64,000 bases of DNA from JAJNBA01 sp963842295 (GTDB lineage: Bacteria; Actinomycetota; UBA4738; HRBIN12): the NCBI GenBank assembly GCA_963842295.1, contig CAWJFY010000002.1, positions 1-64,000 of the forward strand. The letters run 5' to 3'. The notes beneath the pieces were generated by a model. It was given only the letters and a program-made list of their open reading frames with translations. It did not search any database and was not told the origin of the DNA. Shown piece after piece: positions 8,992 to 17,076 of the stretch. Positions within the stretch are counted from its first letter, which is position 1. The number at the start of each line of letters is the position of its first letter. Position numbers and translations under genes: made by a program.

Positions 8992-9561
8992 CTACGAGGC
9001 GACGGCGAGCTCCTTTCGGACGCGCCGAAGGCTGAACGCCATCACGATCTCGCTGATACCCCGGAAGATCGCCATGAATCCGGCCCACAGGATGATCAGT
9101 TGGAGCACGGGAGCAACGAAGGACTGCGAGGCCCAGAAGCCCAGCAGGATCTCGAGGATGCCCACGATCACTCCGAGCCACCAGAGCTCACTCACGTCCC
9201 TCGACATCACCGACGTGATCAGATCGAAACTGCCCTTGAAGATCATCAGGAACCCAAAGATCGAGGCGAGCTCGATCGCCGTCCCGACCGGATGGATGAA
9301 GGCCCAGAATCCGCCGATCACGAACAGGGCTCCCATCACGCCGTGGAACCACCGCCAGTCGCGACGGACCGCCATCAAAGCGAATTCGTTCACGCCCGCG
9401 GCGAAGAAGAGCACCCCGAGCAGGGCACCGACCGCGGCGACTGATGAGAGATCGAACCGGAACAGCACCAACGCTACGAGCAACCAGGCGATCCCGACGA
9501 CCAGGAACACCCACCAGATCCCCGTGAACGCGCCGAGGGCTGTTCGTTCGTCCTGCTCCAT
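8992..9561 (-). CDS. HdeD family membrane protein
   Basis: A ~189-residue membrane protein with six hydrophobic helices in three pairs, the HdeD arrangement. Diagnostic features are an opening helix WVFLVVGIAWLLVALVLF, a G-rich second pair (VMGALFVIGGFWAFIHP), a central FGFLMIFKGSFDLI, and a final WAGFMAIFRGISEIVMAF. HdeD is linked to acid resistance in enterobacteria; in actinobacteria it is a general stress-type membrane protein of unproven role. The start at 9561 is preferred over 9582 because GGAAGGAGG lies directly before it. Confidence 0.88.
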   Translation of the reverse strand: MEQDERTALGAFTGIWWVFLVVGIAWLLVALVLFRFDLSSVAAVGALLGVLFFAAGVNEFALMAVRRDWRWFHGVMGALFVIGGFWAFIHPVGTAIELASIFGFLMIFKGSFDLITSVMSRDVSELWWLGVIVGILEILLGFWASQSFVAPVLQLIILWAGFMAIFRGISEIVMAFSLRRVRKELAVAS

Positions 9562-9694
9562 GGTGCCTCCTTCCGATGTCACCGGCCACCCACGTCGACG
9601 CGAGCGTGGCTACATCATCGAACCGGTGGTCCGCCCGTGCAAACCCACCGAGCGGACAAAGCGCGATGAGATTCCGGACGGATGCCGAGGGCGA

Positions 9695-10540
9695 CTACCC
9701 CAGCTCCACCGGCGCCCCCACGAGCGAGCCGTACTCGGTCCACGAGCCGTCGTAGTTCTTCACGTTCTCGAACCCGAGCAGCTCTTGCAGCGCGAACCAC
9801 GTGTGGGACGAGCGCTCGCCGATCCGACAGTACGCGATCACCTCGCCATCGCCGGTGATCCCTTCGGCGGCATACAGCTCGCGCAGCTCGTCCGCGGACT
9901 TGAACGTCCCGTCGTCGTTCGCTGCCTTCGCCCAGGGGATGTTGGCTGCGCCCTTGATGTGACCCGGCACCTGCGCCTGCTCCTGCGGGAGGTGATCTGG
10001 CGCCAGCTTCTCCCCTCGGAACTCCTCAGGTGAGCGGACATCGACGAAGCCCGTGTCCGACTCCACCTTCGAAAGGACCTCGTCCCGGAGCGCTCGGATC
10101 TCGGGCCGCTCCGGTCCCGAGATCGAGAACCCGGTCGCAGCATGCGACGGCGTGTCCTGCGTGAGCTCGCGGCTCTCGAGCTCCCACTTCTTGCGACCGC
10201 CGTCCAGCAGCTTCACGTTCTCGAAACCGCGCAGCTTCAGGAGCCAGTAGGCGTACGTCGCGAACCAGTTGTTGTTCCCGCCGTAGAGCACGACCGTCGT
10301 GTCCGGCCCCACGCCGGCCGCCGACAGCAGCTCCGAGAAGCCGGCCCGATCCAGGTAGTCCCGTCCGATCTTCGAGTGCAGATCGGTCGTCCAGTTCCAC
10401 CCCACGGCGCCTCGGACGTGCCCCTTCTCGTAGGCCTCCGTGTCCTCGTCCACCTCGATCGCGCGTACCGCGGGGTCCTCGAGGTGCTCCTCCAACCAAT
10501 CAGTGCTCACGAGCACGTCGGGCTTCGCGAACTCAGCCAT
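9695..10540 (-). CDS. tandem-rhodanese sulfurtransferase
   Basis: A 281-residue protein with two rhodanese domains, the usual layout and length of thiosulfate or 3-mercaptopyruvate sulfurtransferases. The N-terminal domain (residues ~10-125; VRAIEVDEDTEAYEKGHVRGA) lacks a catalytic cysteine. The C-terminal domain (~150-275) has FVDVRSPEEFRG and the active-site loop starting at Cys238 (CRIGERSSH). The CRxGxRS loop suggests the thiosulfate class, as in actinobacterial CysA-type enzymes, transferring sulfane sulfur to cyanide or another thiophile. It is cytoplasmic, with no signal peptide. A ~350 nt upstream region holds a strong inverted repeat. Confidence 0.93.
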   Translation of the reverse strand: MAEFAKPDVLVSTDWLEEHLEDPAVRAIEVDEDTEAYEKGHVRGAVGWNWTTDLHSKIGRDYLDRAGFSELLSAAGVGPDTTVVLYGGNNNWFATYAYWLLKLRGFENVKLLDGGRKKWELESRELTQDTPSHAATGFSISGPERPEIRALRDEVLSKVESDTGFVDVRSPEEFRGEKLAPDHLPQEQAQVPGHIKGAANIPWAKAANDDGTFKSADELRELYAAEGITGDGEVIAYCRIGERSSHTWFALQELLGFENVKNYDGSWTEYGSLVGAPVELG

Positions 10541-10890
10541 CGGTCACTCCTTCCTCTCTCTCTTGGCCTCTCTCCTGGTCTCTCTCGGTGCTCGGGGGCG
10601 CCCTGGAAAACACATGAAGCGGCCGCCCGGCGGCCGCTCGGATGCCTCGAGGGATGAGCCTACGCGGGCCGCCGGCGCAGGGATCCCGCACGCGTACAGC
10701 AGAGCCTCGCGGGGATCATGGCGGCCACGAGCCCGAGCTCGCGCGTCCGTACCATCCTCGAAATCCCACCCCTCAGGTCGGATGATGCAGGTGCAACGAG
10801 TATCGCACCGTGGAGGAAGCGTCAAGTGCGCTTCAGGGCCCCGCCGAGGTCGCCGATTGACCTTGAAGAGACCATCCGGGGAGGAGCTCC
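10541..10890. other. divergent intergenic region, sulfurtransferase / histidine kinase
   Basis: About 350 bases between two divergent genes. It holds a perfect GC-rich inverted repeat (10618-10638) in the leader of the sulfurtransferase, GGAGGAG sequence before the kinase, and no supported gene. I looked for S-box or other sulfur riboswitch motifs and saw none. Confidence 0.5.
10618..10638. repeat. perfect 10-bp inverted repeat (AGCGGCCGCC / GGCGGCCGCT)
   Basis: Two perfect 10-base arms around a single C, 78-98 nt upstream of the sulfurtransferase start. It has no T-run, so it is not a standard terminator. It could be an mRNA leader stem or an operator. Confidence 0.6.
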
Positions 10891-12165
10891 GTGTTCCGAC
10901 CGCGTGAGAAGAAAAGCAACCAGCTCTCCGTCGTAGCCACGGCCGGGGCCGACATGGCACGCGAACCGGACCGCGTCCCCGCGATCGCAGTTCGGGCGGC
11001 GATGGAGCTCGGCTGCGACGGCGTCTCGTTCCGGGTCCTGGACGACCGGCAGGTCATCCATCGAACACTCGAGTCCGCCGGCCTCGCCGAGGATCTCGGA
11101 GATCCTTCCTCGCTTTCTTCCGCGATGGCGGACCTCGTGCTGCAACGGGGCGAGACCATCGTCGCGCGCTCGATCCCGCAGGAAGGAGAGGTTCCTCTTC
11201 CCTCTCCGAGCGGCGACTTCGTCGCCGGGCTCGCAAGCCCGATCTGGATCGAGGGGTGGATCGCCGCCGTGCTCGTCGGGGTCGTGAGAGCCCATCCGCG
11301 GTTGACACCGGACACGGTCGCTGCGTTCGGGCTCCTCGCATCGCAGGCCGGCCTCACCCTGGACAATGCGCAGCGCATCGAGGAAGGACGGCAGACGGCC
11401 GGGCGTCTCGAGCAAGGCGACCGGCTCAAGACCGAGTTCCTCACGACGATCTCCCACGAGATGCGGACCCCCCTCACCGTCTTGATGGGGAATGGGCTCA
11501 TGCTGGAGCAATCATGGAGCGAGCTCGACGAGGAGAGCCGGCTCGAGCTGCTCGCGGGGATGAACACCAACGTCCGCATCCTCGACGGCATGCTCACCAA
11601 CCTGCTCGACTACGCGCGGCTCGAGGCGGGCGAGCTCTGGGTGAGCTTCGAGCCCTTCGACATGTCGGTGATGCTGCGAGCGGCCTGTGAGCGGAGCGAG
11701 GGCATGGTCGGTGACCGTCACCTCAGGACCGAGATCGAGGACGACCTGCTCGTGAGCGGCGACACCGTGCTGATCCGCCGCATCGTCTCTCACCTCCTCG
11801 GGAACGCGGCCGCACACACTCCGGCAGGCACCACGATCACCGTTTCGAGCTACCGCCAGGACGGTGAGGTCGTGGTCGAGATCACGGACGACGGCCCCGG
11901 CATCGCGGAAGGCGATCTCCCCTTCTTGGGTGAACGGTTCTTCCGAGCCGGGGACGTGAACGCCAGGCCGAAGGGCCTGGGGCTCGGGCTCGCCCTCGCG
12001 CTTGGCATCCTTGATCTCCACGGGAGCACGCTCGTCGTCGAGAACGCGGCCGACGGGGGTGCCAGGTTCTCGTTCTCGCTTCCCCAGGCAACGGACCCGT
12101 CCGGATCGCCCTCCCACGACGCGGCGAGCCCGGGCGCCTACGCTCCCCACCATGGCCGGGCCTGA
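10891..12165 (+). CDS. GAF-like sensor histidine kinase
   Basis: A 424-residue soluble kinase. Residues ~15-165 look like a GAF sensory domain (two helices, a central sheet, ending FGLLASQAGLTLDNAQ). HisKA follows at ~180-245 with phospho-acceptor His189 in TTISHEMRTPL, and the HATPase at ~290-405 with N-box NAAAHTP, G1 DDGPGI and G2 GLGLGLAL. No transmembrane segment is present, so the input is cytoplasmic. GTG start at 10891 with GGGGAGGAG. The stop overlaps the AhpC-like gene by 14 nt, tying the two together. Its natural partner is probably the NarL-type regulator at 13198. Confidence 0.9.
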   Translation: MFRPREKKSNQLSVVATAGADMAREPDRVPAIAVRAAMELGCDGVSFRVLDDRQVIHRTLESAGLAEDLGDPSSLSSAMADLVLQRGETIVARSIPQEGEVPLPSPSGDFVAGLASPIWIEGWIAAVLVGVVRAHPRLTPDTVAAFGLLASQAGLTLDNAQRIEEGRQTAGRLEQGDRLKTEFLTTISHEMRTPLTVLMGNGLMLEQSWSELDEESRLELLAGMNTNVRILDGMLTNLLDYARLEAGELWVSFEPFDMSVMLRAACERSEGMVGDRHLRTEIEDDLLVSGDTVLIRRIVSHLLGNAAAHTPAGTTITVSSYRQDGEVVVEITDDGPGIAEGDLPFLGERFFRAGDVNARPKGLGLGLALALGILDLHGSTLVVENAADGGARFSFSLPQATDPSGSPSHDAASPGAYAPHHGRA

Positions 12166-12733
12166 GGTCGGCGACCTCGCCCCCGACGCGCTCCTGACCG
12201 ACCTCGAACGCCGGGAGGTTCGACTCTCCTCGCTCTGGAAGGAGCGGCCCGCCGTGGTGGTCTTCCTCCGCTACTTCGGGTGCCCTTTCTGCCAGACGCA
12301 GGTCGTGACCCTCCGGAACGAACACGAACGGATCCGGCGCTCCGGAGCCGACGTCGGGCTCGTTGGGCACGGCGATCCGGAAGCGGCGATCGAGTTCGCG
12401 TCATCGAAGGGGTTGCCCTTCCCGCTCCTGTTGGATCGGGACCGGGGCACCTACCGCGCGTACGGGCTCGTGCAGGGGAAAGCGATGCAGGTTCTGAGTC
12501 CGCGGGTCGCTCTCCCATGGATCAGGGCAGAGCTTTCCTCAGAGACGCGCCAGCGGGGTCTCAAGGGCGGCGACTTCCTGCAGATGCCCGGCACCTTCGT
12601 CGTGGACACCGGTGGCCTGGTGCGAGCTCGTGGCGGCACGGTCCGGATGGCGCACCGGAATCGGAACTTCGCGGATTCGCCGTCGATCGACCGGCTCCTC
12701 GAGGCTTTGGGGAGAGCCGAACGATCGCCCTAG
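12152..12733 (+). CDS. AhpC/TSA-family thioredoxin-like protein
   Basis: A 193-residue thioredoxin-fold protein of the AhpC/TSA-like (AAED1-type) group. The active-site motif is Cys44-Pro-Phe-Cys47 in RYFGCPFCQ, after a strand VVVFLRY; a second half has PFPLLLDRDRGTYRAYGL and a C-terminal FVVDTGGLVRARGG strand pair. A CxxC motif rather than a single peroxidatic Cys suggests a disulfide reductase or peroxiredoxin-like redox role. The start ATG at 12152 lies inside the end of the kinase gene (14-nt overlap), implying translational coupling and possibly a redox link between the two. Its TAG shares a CTAG with the convergent gene. Confidence 0.85.
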   Translation: MAGPEVGDLAPDALLTDLERREVRLSSLWKERPAVVVFLRYFGCPFCQTQVVTLRNEHERIRRSGADVGLVGHGDPEAAIEFASSKGLPFPLLLDRDRGTYRAYGLVQGKAMQVLSPRVALPWIRAELSSETRQRGLKGGDFLQMPGTFVVDTGGLVRARGGTVRMAHRNRNFADSPSIDRLLEALGRAERSP

Positions 12734-13110
12734 AACATCCCGAGGGCGGCCTTGGCCTCCTCCGACATCATCTCGGGGGTCCAGGCCGGGCGCAGCACCA
12801 TCTCGGGCCGAACGTCACCGATCCCAGGCACCGGGGCGAGGAACGCGCGCATCTGGTCCTCGATGAGCGGCCCGATCGGACATCCCATCGTGGTGAGGGT
12901 GTATTGGATGTCCACATCGCCGTCCTCGGCGATGTCGACCTCGTACACCAGACCCAGGTCGACGATGTTGATGCCCAGCTCGGGGTCGATGACGCTCTTC
13001 AGGGCCTCGAGCACCACGTCCTCCGAGGGTGAACCCGTGTCCGAGGGCACGCGTTCCGTCTGCGTGGGGGCCTCATGCACGTGCGGTGTCGCTGTTTCGC
13101 TCTCAGGCAT
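12730..13110 (-). CDS. MIP18/DUF59 family Fe-S assembly factor
   Basis: A 126-residue protein. After a polar N-terminal tail of ~28 residues comes a DUF59 (MIP18, SufT/PaaD-like) domain: VLEALKSVIDPELGINIVDLGLVY, a strand with DVDIQYTLT, and the conserved TTMGCPIGP loop with the metal-binding Cys. Such proteins act in maturation of Fe-S proteins, often as metal-sulfur cluster assembly factors at the end of suf operons; here no suf genes are adjacent. ATG start at 13110. Its stop overlaps that of the convergent gene in a shared CTAG. Confidence 0.9.
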   Translation of the reverse strand: MPESETATPHVHEAPTQTERVPSDTGSPSEDVVLEALKSVIDPELGINIVDLGLVYEVDIAEDGDVDIQYTLTTMGCPIGPLIEDQMRAFLAPVPGIGDVRPEMVLRPAWTPEMMSEEAKAALGMF

Positions 13111-13197
13111 GCATCCCTCGCTCCAGATCCGAACTATCCTTACCACCAGACTACCGCCCTCGACCCGAAGGCACCTGAGGAGGAGCGCTTCCCGGCC

Positions 13198-13842
13198 ATG
13201 GCTCCGATCCGAGCACTGATCGTGGACGACCACCCCGTCACGCGGGAAGGCCTGCGGACGGCGCTCGGGATGTCCGACGACGTCGTGGAGGTCATCGGCG
13301 AGGCGTCGAGCGGCGAAGAGGCCGTCGACGCGGCCAAGGATCTCTCCCCCGATGTCGTCTTCATGGACGTCCGGATGCCGGGGATGGACGGGATCGAAGC
13401 CACACGCCGCATCCGGGAGGCCTCCCCCGAGACACGGGTCATCCTGATCACGATCGACGAGTCGCGAGGAGCGATCTCCGAGGCCATCCACGCGGGGGTC
13501 TCCGGATACCTGCTGAAGGATTCCTCGCCGGACGCGCTCGTCGACGCGGCCAAGAACGCGATCGAAGGCAACGCCGTCATCGCGCCGCACCTCACCAAGC
13601 AATTCATCGAGGAGGTGCAGCGCGCCGACACGGAGGGGTCGACCGCCGCGCCGCTGTCGAAGCGTGAACGCGAGATCCTGCAGAAGGTCGCCGATGGTTC
13701 GACCACGCGACAGGTCGCCTCCGATCTGGGCATCTCCCCCCACACGGTGAAGACACACCTCGAACGGATCTTCGAGAAGCTCGCCGCGAAGGACCGGGCA
13801 CAGGCGGTGGCCATCGCCATCCGGCTGGGGATCGTCCACTGA
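13198..13842 (+). CDS. NarL/FixJ-type response regulator
   Basis: A 214-residue two-domain response regulator. Receiver domain: residues 4-120, with acidic pocket VDDH, phosphoacceptor Asp57 in FMDVRMPGMDG, switch Thr in ILITID, and Lys in YLLKDSSPD. LuxR-type HTH: ~148-210, with LSKREREILQKVADG and the recognition helix SPHTVKTHLERIFEKL. ATG at 13198 follows a CTGAGGAGGAG site. It sits between two kinase genes, so it is the likely output of the kinase at 10891 and possibly modulated by the receiver-kinase directly downstream (45 nt). Confidence 0.93.
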   Translation: MAPIRALIVDDHPVTREGLRTALGMSDDVVEVIGEASSGEEAVDAAKDLSPDVVFMDVRMPGMDGIEATRRIREASPETRVILITIDESRGAISEAIHAGVSGYLLKDSSPDALVDAAKNAIEGNAVIAPHLTKQFIEEVQRADTEGSTAAPLSKREREILQKVADGSTTRQVASDLGISPHTVKTHLERIFEKLAAKDRAQAVAIAIRLGIVH

Positions 13843-13887
13843 CAGGCTGACCTCAACCGCCCCCTCGAAGCGCCGATACCCTTGAAG

Positions 13888-15081
13888 ATGCCTACCTCCG
13901 TGTTGCTCTGCGACACGGCCGACGAGGTTGCCCGCTTCCAGTACCACCTTCTCCGGGAGCACGATCTCGAGGTCGAGGTCACGACCGATGCCTTCCGAGG
14001 CGTCGAGGCGGCCGTCAGGTCCCGGCCGAACGTGATCGTGTCAGAGCTGACGCTCGAAGGCCTGGGCGGCGCCGAGCTGGTGAAGCGGTTCCTCGCTTCC
14101 TCCCCGACCTCGCGGTTCGTGGCCCTCACCGTGGTCCGCGACCCCGTGAGGATGACCGAGGTTCTGGCCGCCGGCGCGTCGGGTTACGTGCTCAAGGAAG
14201 ATCCGATCGAGGACTTCCTCCGAGCGATCCGGGCAGCAACCACCGGCGCGGTGACGCTCTCCGGTCAGGTGGCCGGGCTGCTCTCGAGTGAGATCGGGCG
14301 CGCGGTGAACCGCTCGCGCGAGCTCGACATCGAGCTCCAGACCCTTCGCGATGACGTCGCGAAGGGCTCGACCGCGAAGGCAGACTTCCTCTCCAACATC
14401 TCCCACGAGCTTCGGACGCCGGTCACCGTGGCCAAGGGGATCGCGTACGTGTTGAAGAACCCGGTGGTCCCCGACGAGGAGAAGACCGAGTTCCTCGGTC
14501 AGCTGACCAGCTCTCTCGACAAGCTGATGGGGATCGTGGACGAGCTCATCACCCTGTCCGAGCTCGAGCGCGGCACGTTCGAGCTGAGCCTCGTGGAGAC
14601 GGACCTCGCCCCTCTCGTCCGCCACGCGCTGGACGAGATCCGGATGCGCTACCCGGGGATCCCGATCGCAGCTGAGGTGCCCGACGGTCTGGTCTGCATC
14701 GCCGACGCGCCCAGGCTCGGATCCGTCGTTCGCGAGCTGCTCGACAACGCATGCCGCTACTCCCCGTTCGGCCGCGCCGTGGAGCTGGTCGCCAGGGACC
14801 TGGCCGAGGGCGTGACCGTGATGGTGACGGACCGTGGCGAAGGGCTTGACCGGGCGGTGGCGACGAGGGCGTTCGAGCAGCCCTTCTCCACCGGAGAAGG
14901 GGTGCTCAACAAGGAGAAGTCCGGCGTGGGCACCGGCCTCCATCTGGCGCGTCAGCTGGTGGTCGAGCACGGGGGGGTCATGTGGATCGATCCTCTGCCG
15001 GGCGGCGGCACCCGAGCGTCCTTCTGCATCCCGCACCGCCGGGGCGAGCGGCTCGAGAGTCCCCCCGCCAGCGTCGCTTGA
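13888..15081 (+). CDS. histidine kinase with degenerate N-terminal receiver domain
   Basis: A 397-residue hybrid. Residues ~3-122 form a receiver domain (LLCDTADE; GYVLKEDP) in which the phosphoacceptor Asp is replaced by Glu53 (VIVSELTLEGLGG). A linker helix leads to HisKA with His173 (SNISHELRTPV) and an HATPase (N-box LLDNACRYSP, G1 DRGEGLD, G2 VGTGLHLARQL). Receiver-first kinases normally respond to another kinase; a fixed Glu could mimic the phosphorylated state or abolish phospho-input. ATG 13888 is chosen because TACCCT ends 5 nt upstream; a TTG at 13882 is also in frame. Downstream of, and probably partner to, the NarL-type regulator. Confidence 0.88.
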   Translation: MPTSVLLCDTADEVARFQYHLLREHDLEVEVTTDAFRGVEAAVRSRPNVIVSELTLEGLGGAELVKRFLASSPTSRFVALTVVRDPVRMTEVLAAGASGYVLKEDPIEDFLRAIRAATTGAVTLSGQVAGLLSSEIGRAVNRSRELDIELQTLRDDVAKGSTAKADFLSNISHELRTPVTVAKGIAYVLKNPVVPDEEKTEFLGQLTSSLDKLMGIVDELITLSELERGTFELSLVETDLAPLVRHALDEIRMRYPGIPIAAEVPDGLVCIADAPRLGSVVRELLDNACRYSPFGRAVELVARDLAEGVTVMVTDRGEGLDRAVATRAFEQPFSTGEGVLNKEKSGVGTGLHLARQLVVEHGGVMWIDPLPGGGTRASFCIPHRRGERLESPPASVA

Positions 15082-15142
15082 GCTCGAATCCCCCGTTGGA
15101 CCTACGGAAGCCCTGGACGTATCCTCACCCTGAGGATCATTG

Positions 15143-15847
15143 GTGCGTCTTCGAAGGTTCCTACTCGGGATCGTGGCCGTCTTCACTGTGGCTGGCTGCG
15201 CCCCCGCCTCGTCCGAGCCCGCATCCGCCAACGAGCTCCTGCTCTCTCCTTCACCGACAGCGTTCACCCTGGTGACGGCGGGTGAGGTCCAGGGCGCCGT
15301 GCCGGACGGCTGGCACGCGGCCCTGGCGGATCCCGAGCTCGGGATCCGGGGCGGCTTCGTCGCCTCGCCGCGGATCGGAGGCTGGCCCCACGTCGATGGG
15401 ACCCTCGTCGGGATGTCGGCCACATGGGTCGACGCCACCCGGGTCGGCGTTCCCTCCGACTTCTACTACCTGGCGGCGAACGGCCCACTGCTCTCCCGGC
15501 TGACCACCTCCGCGAACTGCCTCGAGCAGTCGCACCGCGTCTACCTCGATCGCCGTCCCACGTTCGACGTGCACCGTCGATCGCCCGGTCACTTCATGGC
15601 GAGGGGAGCCGGTGTCTGCAGGCGCGGTTCCCACGCCACGCGCTACGCGTACTTCGTCGCCGCACCCGGCTTCGGTCCCGTCCACGAGATGGGGATCCCC
15701 AGCAGCGGCCTGTACGTCGTGGTCGCCGTCGTCCCCGCCGAGCGCGGGGCTCGGACACTGTTGCACCAGCTGATCGGCCGCACGCGCTTCGGCGACGACC
15801 GTATCCGTGACTTCGTAGCGGTCGCGCACCCGGCCCAGACGGCCTGA
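15143..15847 (+). CDS. putative secreted lipoprotein, unknown function
   Basis: A 234-residue protein with a type II signal: basic RLRR, hydrophobic FLLGIVAVFTV, then AGC lipobox and an Ala/Ser-rich linker. The mature part has no recognised domain; it contains two Cys (SANCLEQ, GVCRRG) and a Trp/Gly-rich early section (DGWHAAL). Start choice: GTG 15143 directly follows TTG 15140, with TGAGGA just upstream. The fold looks like one extracellular domain of ~190 residues. It is convergent with gcvT and does not obviously belong to the kinase block before it. Confidence 0.7.
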   Translation: MRLRRFLLGIVAVFTVAGCAPASSEPASANELLLSPSPTAFTLVTAGEVQGAVPDGWHAALADPELGIRGGFVASPRIGGWPHVDGTLVGMSATWVDATRVGVPSDFYYLAANGPLLSRLTTSANCLEQSHRVYLDRRPTFDVHRRSPGHFMARGAGVCRRGSHATRYAYFVAAPGFGPVHEMGIPSSGLYVVVAVVPAERGARTLLHQLIGRTRFGDDRIRDFVAVAHPAQTA

Positions 15848-15865
15848 GCGTTCAGGGCACGCTCG

Positions 15866-17002
15866 TCAGCGCGGGCTCCTGTCGACGAACGGCGGCTTCA
15901 CCACGGTCGCGGCGCCGCGTCGGCCTCTGATGTCGACCTCGACCTCCTGCCCCAGCTCCACGACATCTCCCGGCCACACATACGCGAGCGCGATGCCCGT
16001 GCCGAGCATCGGCGAGAAGGTGCCGCTGGTCACCTCGCCGACGAGCTGATCGCCGTCGAACACCGGGTAGTGCGCGCGTGGGATGTGCCGGCGCTCGTGC
16101 ATCCGCAGCCCCCGCAGGAGACTCGGGAGCCCTTCCTCCTGCTGACGGACCAGTGCGGGGCGTCCCCGGAACTCGCCCTTGTCCATCGCGACCGCCCACC
16201 CGAGGCCCGCCTCGAACGCCGTCGACGCCTCGAAGAGATCCTGGCCGTAGAGCGGATACCCCATCTCGAGCCGGAGCACGTCCCTGGCGGCGAGCCCGGC
16301 CGGTCCGCCGTCGAACGAGCGCACGGACTCGAGCAGCTCGCCCCAGAGCTCCCGCGCGATGTCCTGGTAGGTGAAGAGCTCGAACCCCACTTCGCCCGTG
16401 TATCCGGACCGCGTCACGATGACGGGCCGGCGACGGTACTCGGCCTCGTAGCAGCGCATGAACGCGAGTTCCGTGGCTTCGGGAAACAATCCCGCCATGA
16501 CGCGCATCGAATCGGATCCCTGGACCGCGAGGAAGCACCAGTCCTGGTGGTACATCAGGTGGAGCGGTCCGTCAGCCTCCTCTTCCTCGAGCATGCGAAG
16601 CACACGAGGTGCATTGGAAGCGTTCGGCACCACGAAGAATCGCTCCTCGCCGAGCCGATACACGATGAGGTCCTCGATCACACCGCCGCCCTCATTCAAC
16701 ACGAGGTTGTAGAGAGCTTCGCCCACGCCGGCCCTCGACAGGTCGTTGGTGACCAGCCCCTGCAACATCCCGAGGGCTCCCGGTCCGACCACCTCGACCT
16801 TCCCCAGATGGGTGAGGTCGAACAGCCCGACGTGCGTGCGCACGCTTCGGTGCTCCGCGAGGGCGCCCTCGTACTCGATCGGCATCTGCCAACCCGCGAA
16901 GGGGGCCATCTTCGCGCCCAGACGGAGATGTTCTTCCTCGAGCGGCGTTCGCTTGAGCTCCGACGGGCGATCCGTGTCGTTGGCCGTCGGGTCGGTGGAC
17001 AT
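15866..17002 (-). CDS. gcvT: aminomethyltransferase (glycine cleavage T protein)
   Basis: A 378-residue GcvT, normal family length. It carries the N-terminal LEEEHLRLGAKMAPFAGWQMPIEY block, LVTNDLSR and the folate-site region SGYTGEVGFELF, GLAARDVLRLEMGYPLYG, and the C-terminal beta-barrel with GEVTSGTFSPMLGTGIALAYV. It takes the aminomethyl group from lipoyl-GcvH to tetrahydrofolate, giving methylene-THF and ammonia. gcvH and gcvP are not in this window. It is divergent from lpdA, which supplies the L protein (dihydrolipoyl dehydrogenase) shared by the glycine cleavage system. A TAGCAT box 8 nt before the ATG suggests a leaderless message. Confidence 0.95.
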   Translation of the reverse strand: MSTDPTANDTDRPSELKRTPLEEEHLRLGAKMAPFAGWQMPIEYEGALAEHRSVRTHVGLFDLTHLGKVEVVGPGALGMLQGLVTNDLSRAGVGEALYNLVLNEGGGVIEDLIVYRLGEERFFVVPNASNAPRVLRMLEEEEADGPLHLMYHQDWCFLAVQGSDSMRVMAGLFPEATELAFMRCYEAEYRRRPVIVTRSGYTGEVGFELFTYQDIARELWGELLESVRSFDGGPAGLAARDVLRLEMGYPLYGQDLFEASTAFEAGLGWAVAMDKGEFRGRPALVRQQEEGLPSLLRGLRMHERRHIPRAHYPVFDGDQLVGEVTSGTFSPMLGTGIALAYVWPGDVVELGQEVEVDIRGRRGAATVVKPPFVDRSPR

Positions 17003-17010
17003 CGGTTGGG

Positions 17011-17016
17011 ATGCTA
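17011..17016 (-). promoter_or_regulatory. -10 box (TAGCAT) of gcvT
   Basis: TAGCAT on the minus strand, 8 nt before the gcvT ATG at 17002; same hexamer and spacing as the CYTH-Ppx promoter. Confidence 0.55.
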
Positions 17017-17055
17017 ACGGCCTCGCCGCGGAGCGTGGGATGCCGTACGGGAGAT

Positions 17056-17071
17056 GCCGAGTAGACTCGGC
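17056..17071 (+). promoter_or_regulatory. palindrome GCCGAGTAGACTCGGC over lpdA -10 box
   Basis: Perfect 7-base arms around AG. Its centre contains TAGACT (17062-17067), a -10 box 9 nt before the lpdA ATG. The palindrome would cover the promoter core, fitting an operator, or a short stem at the very 5' end of the message. Confidence 0.5.
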
Positions 17072-17076
17072 GTTCG

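Noticed and set aside
10639..10890. Possible sulfur (S-box/SAM) riboswitch before the sulfurtransferase
   Set aside because: The conserved core sequences and pairing of known SAM riboswitches are not present; only the inverted repeat is solid.
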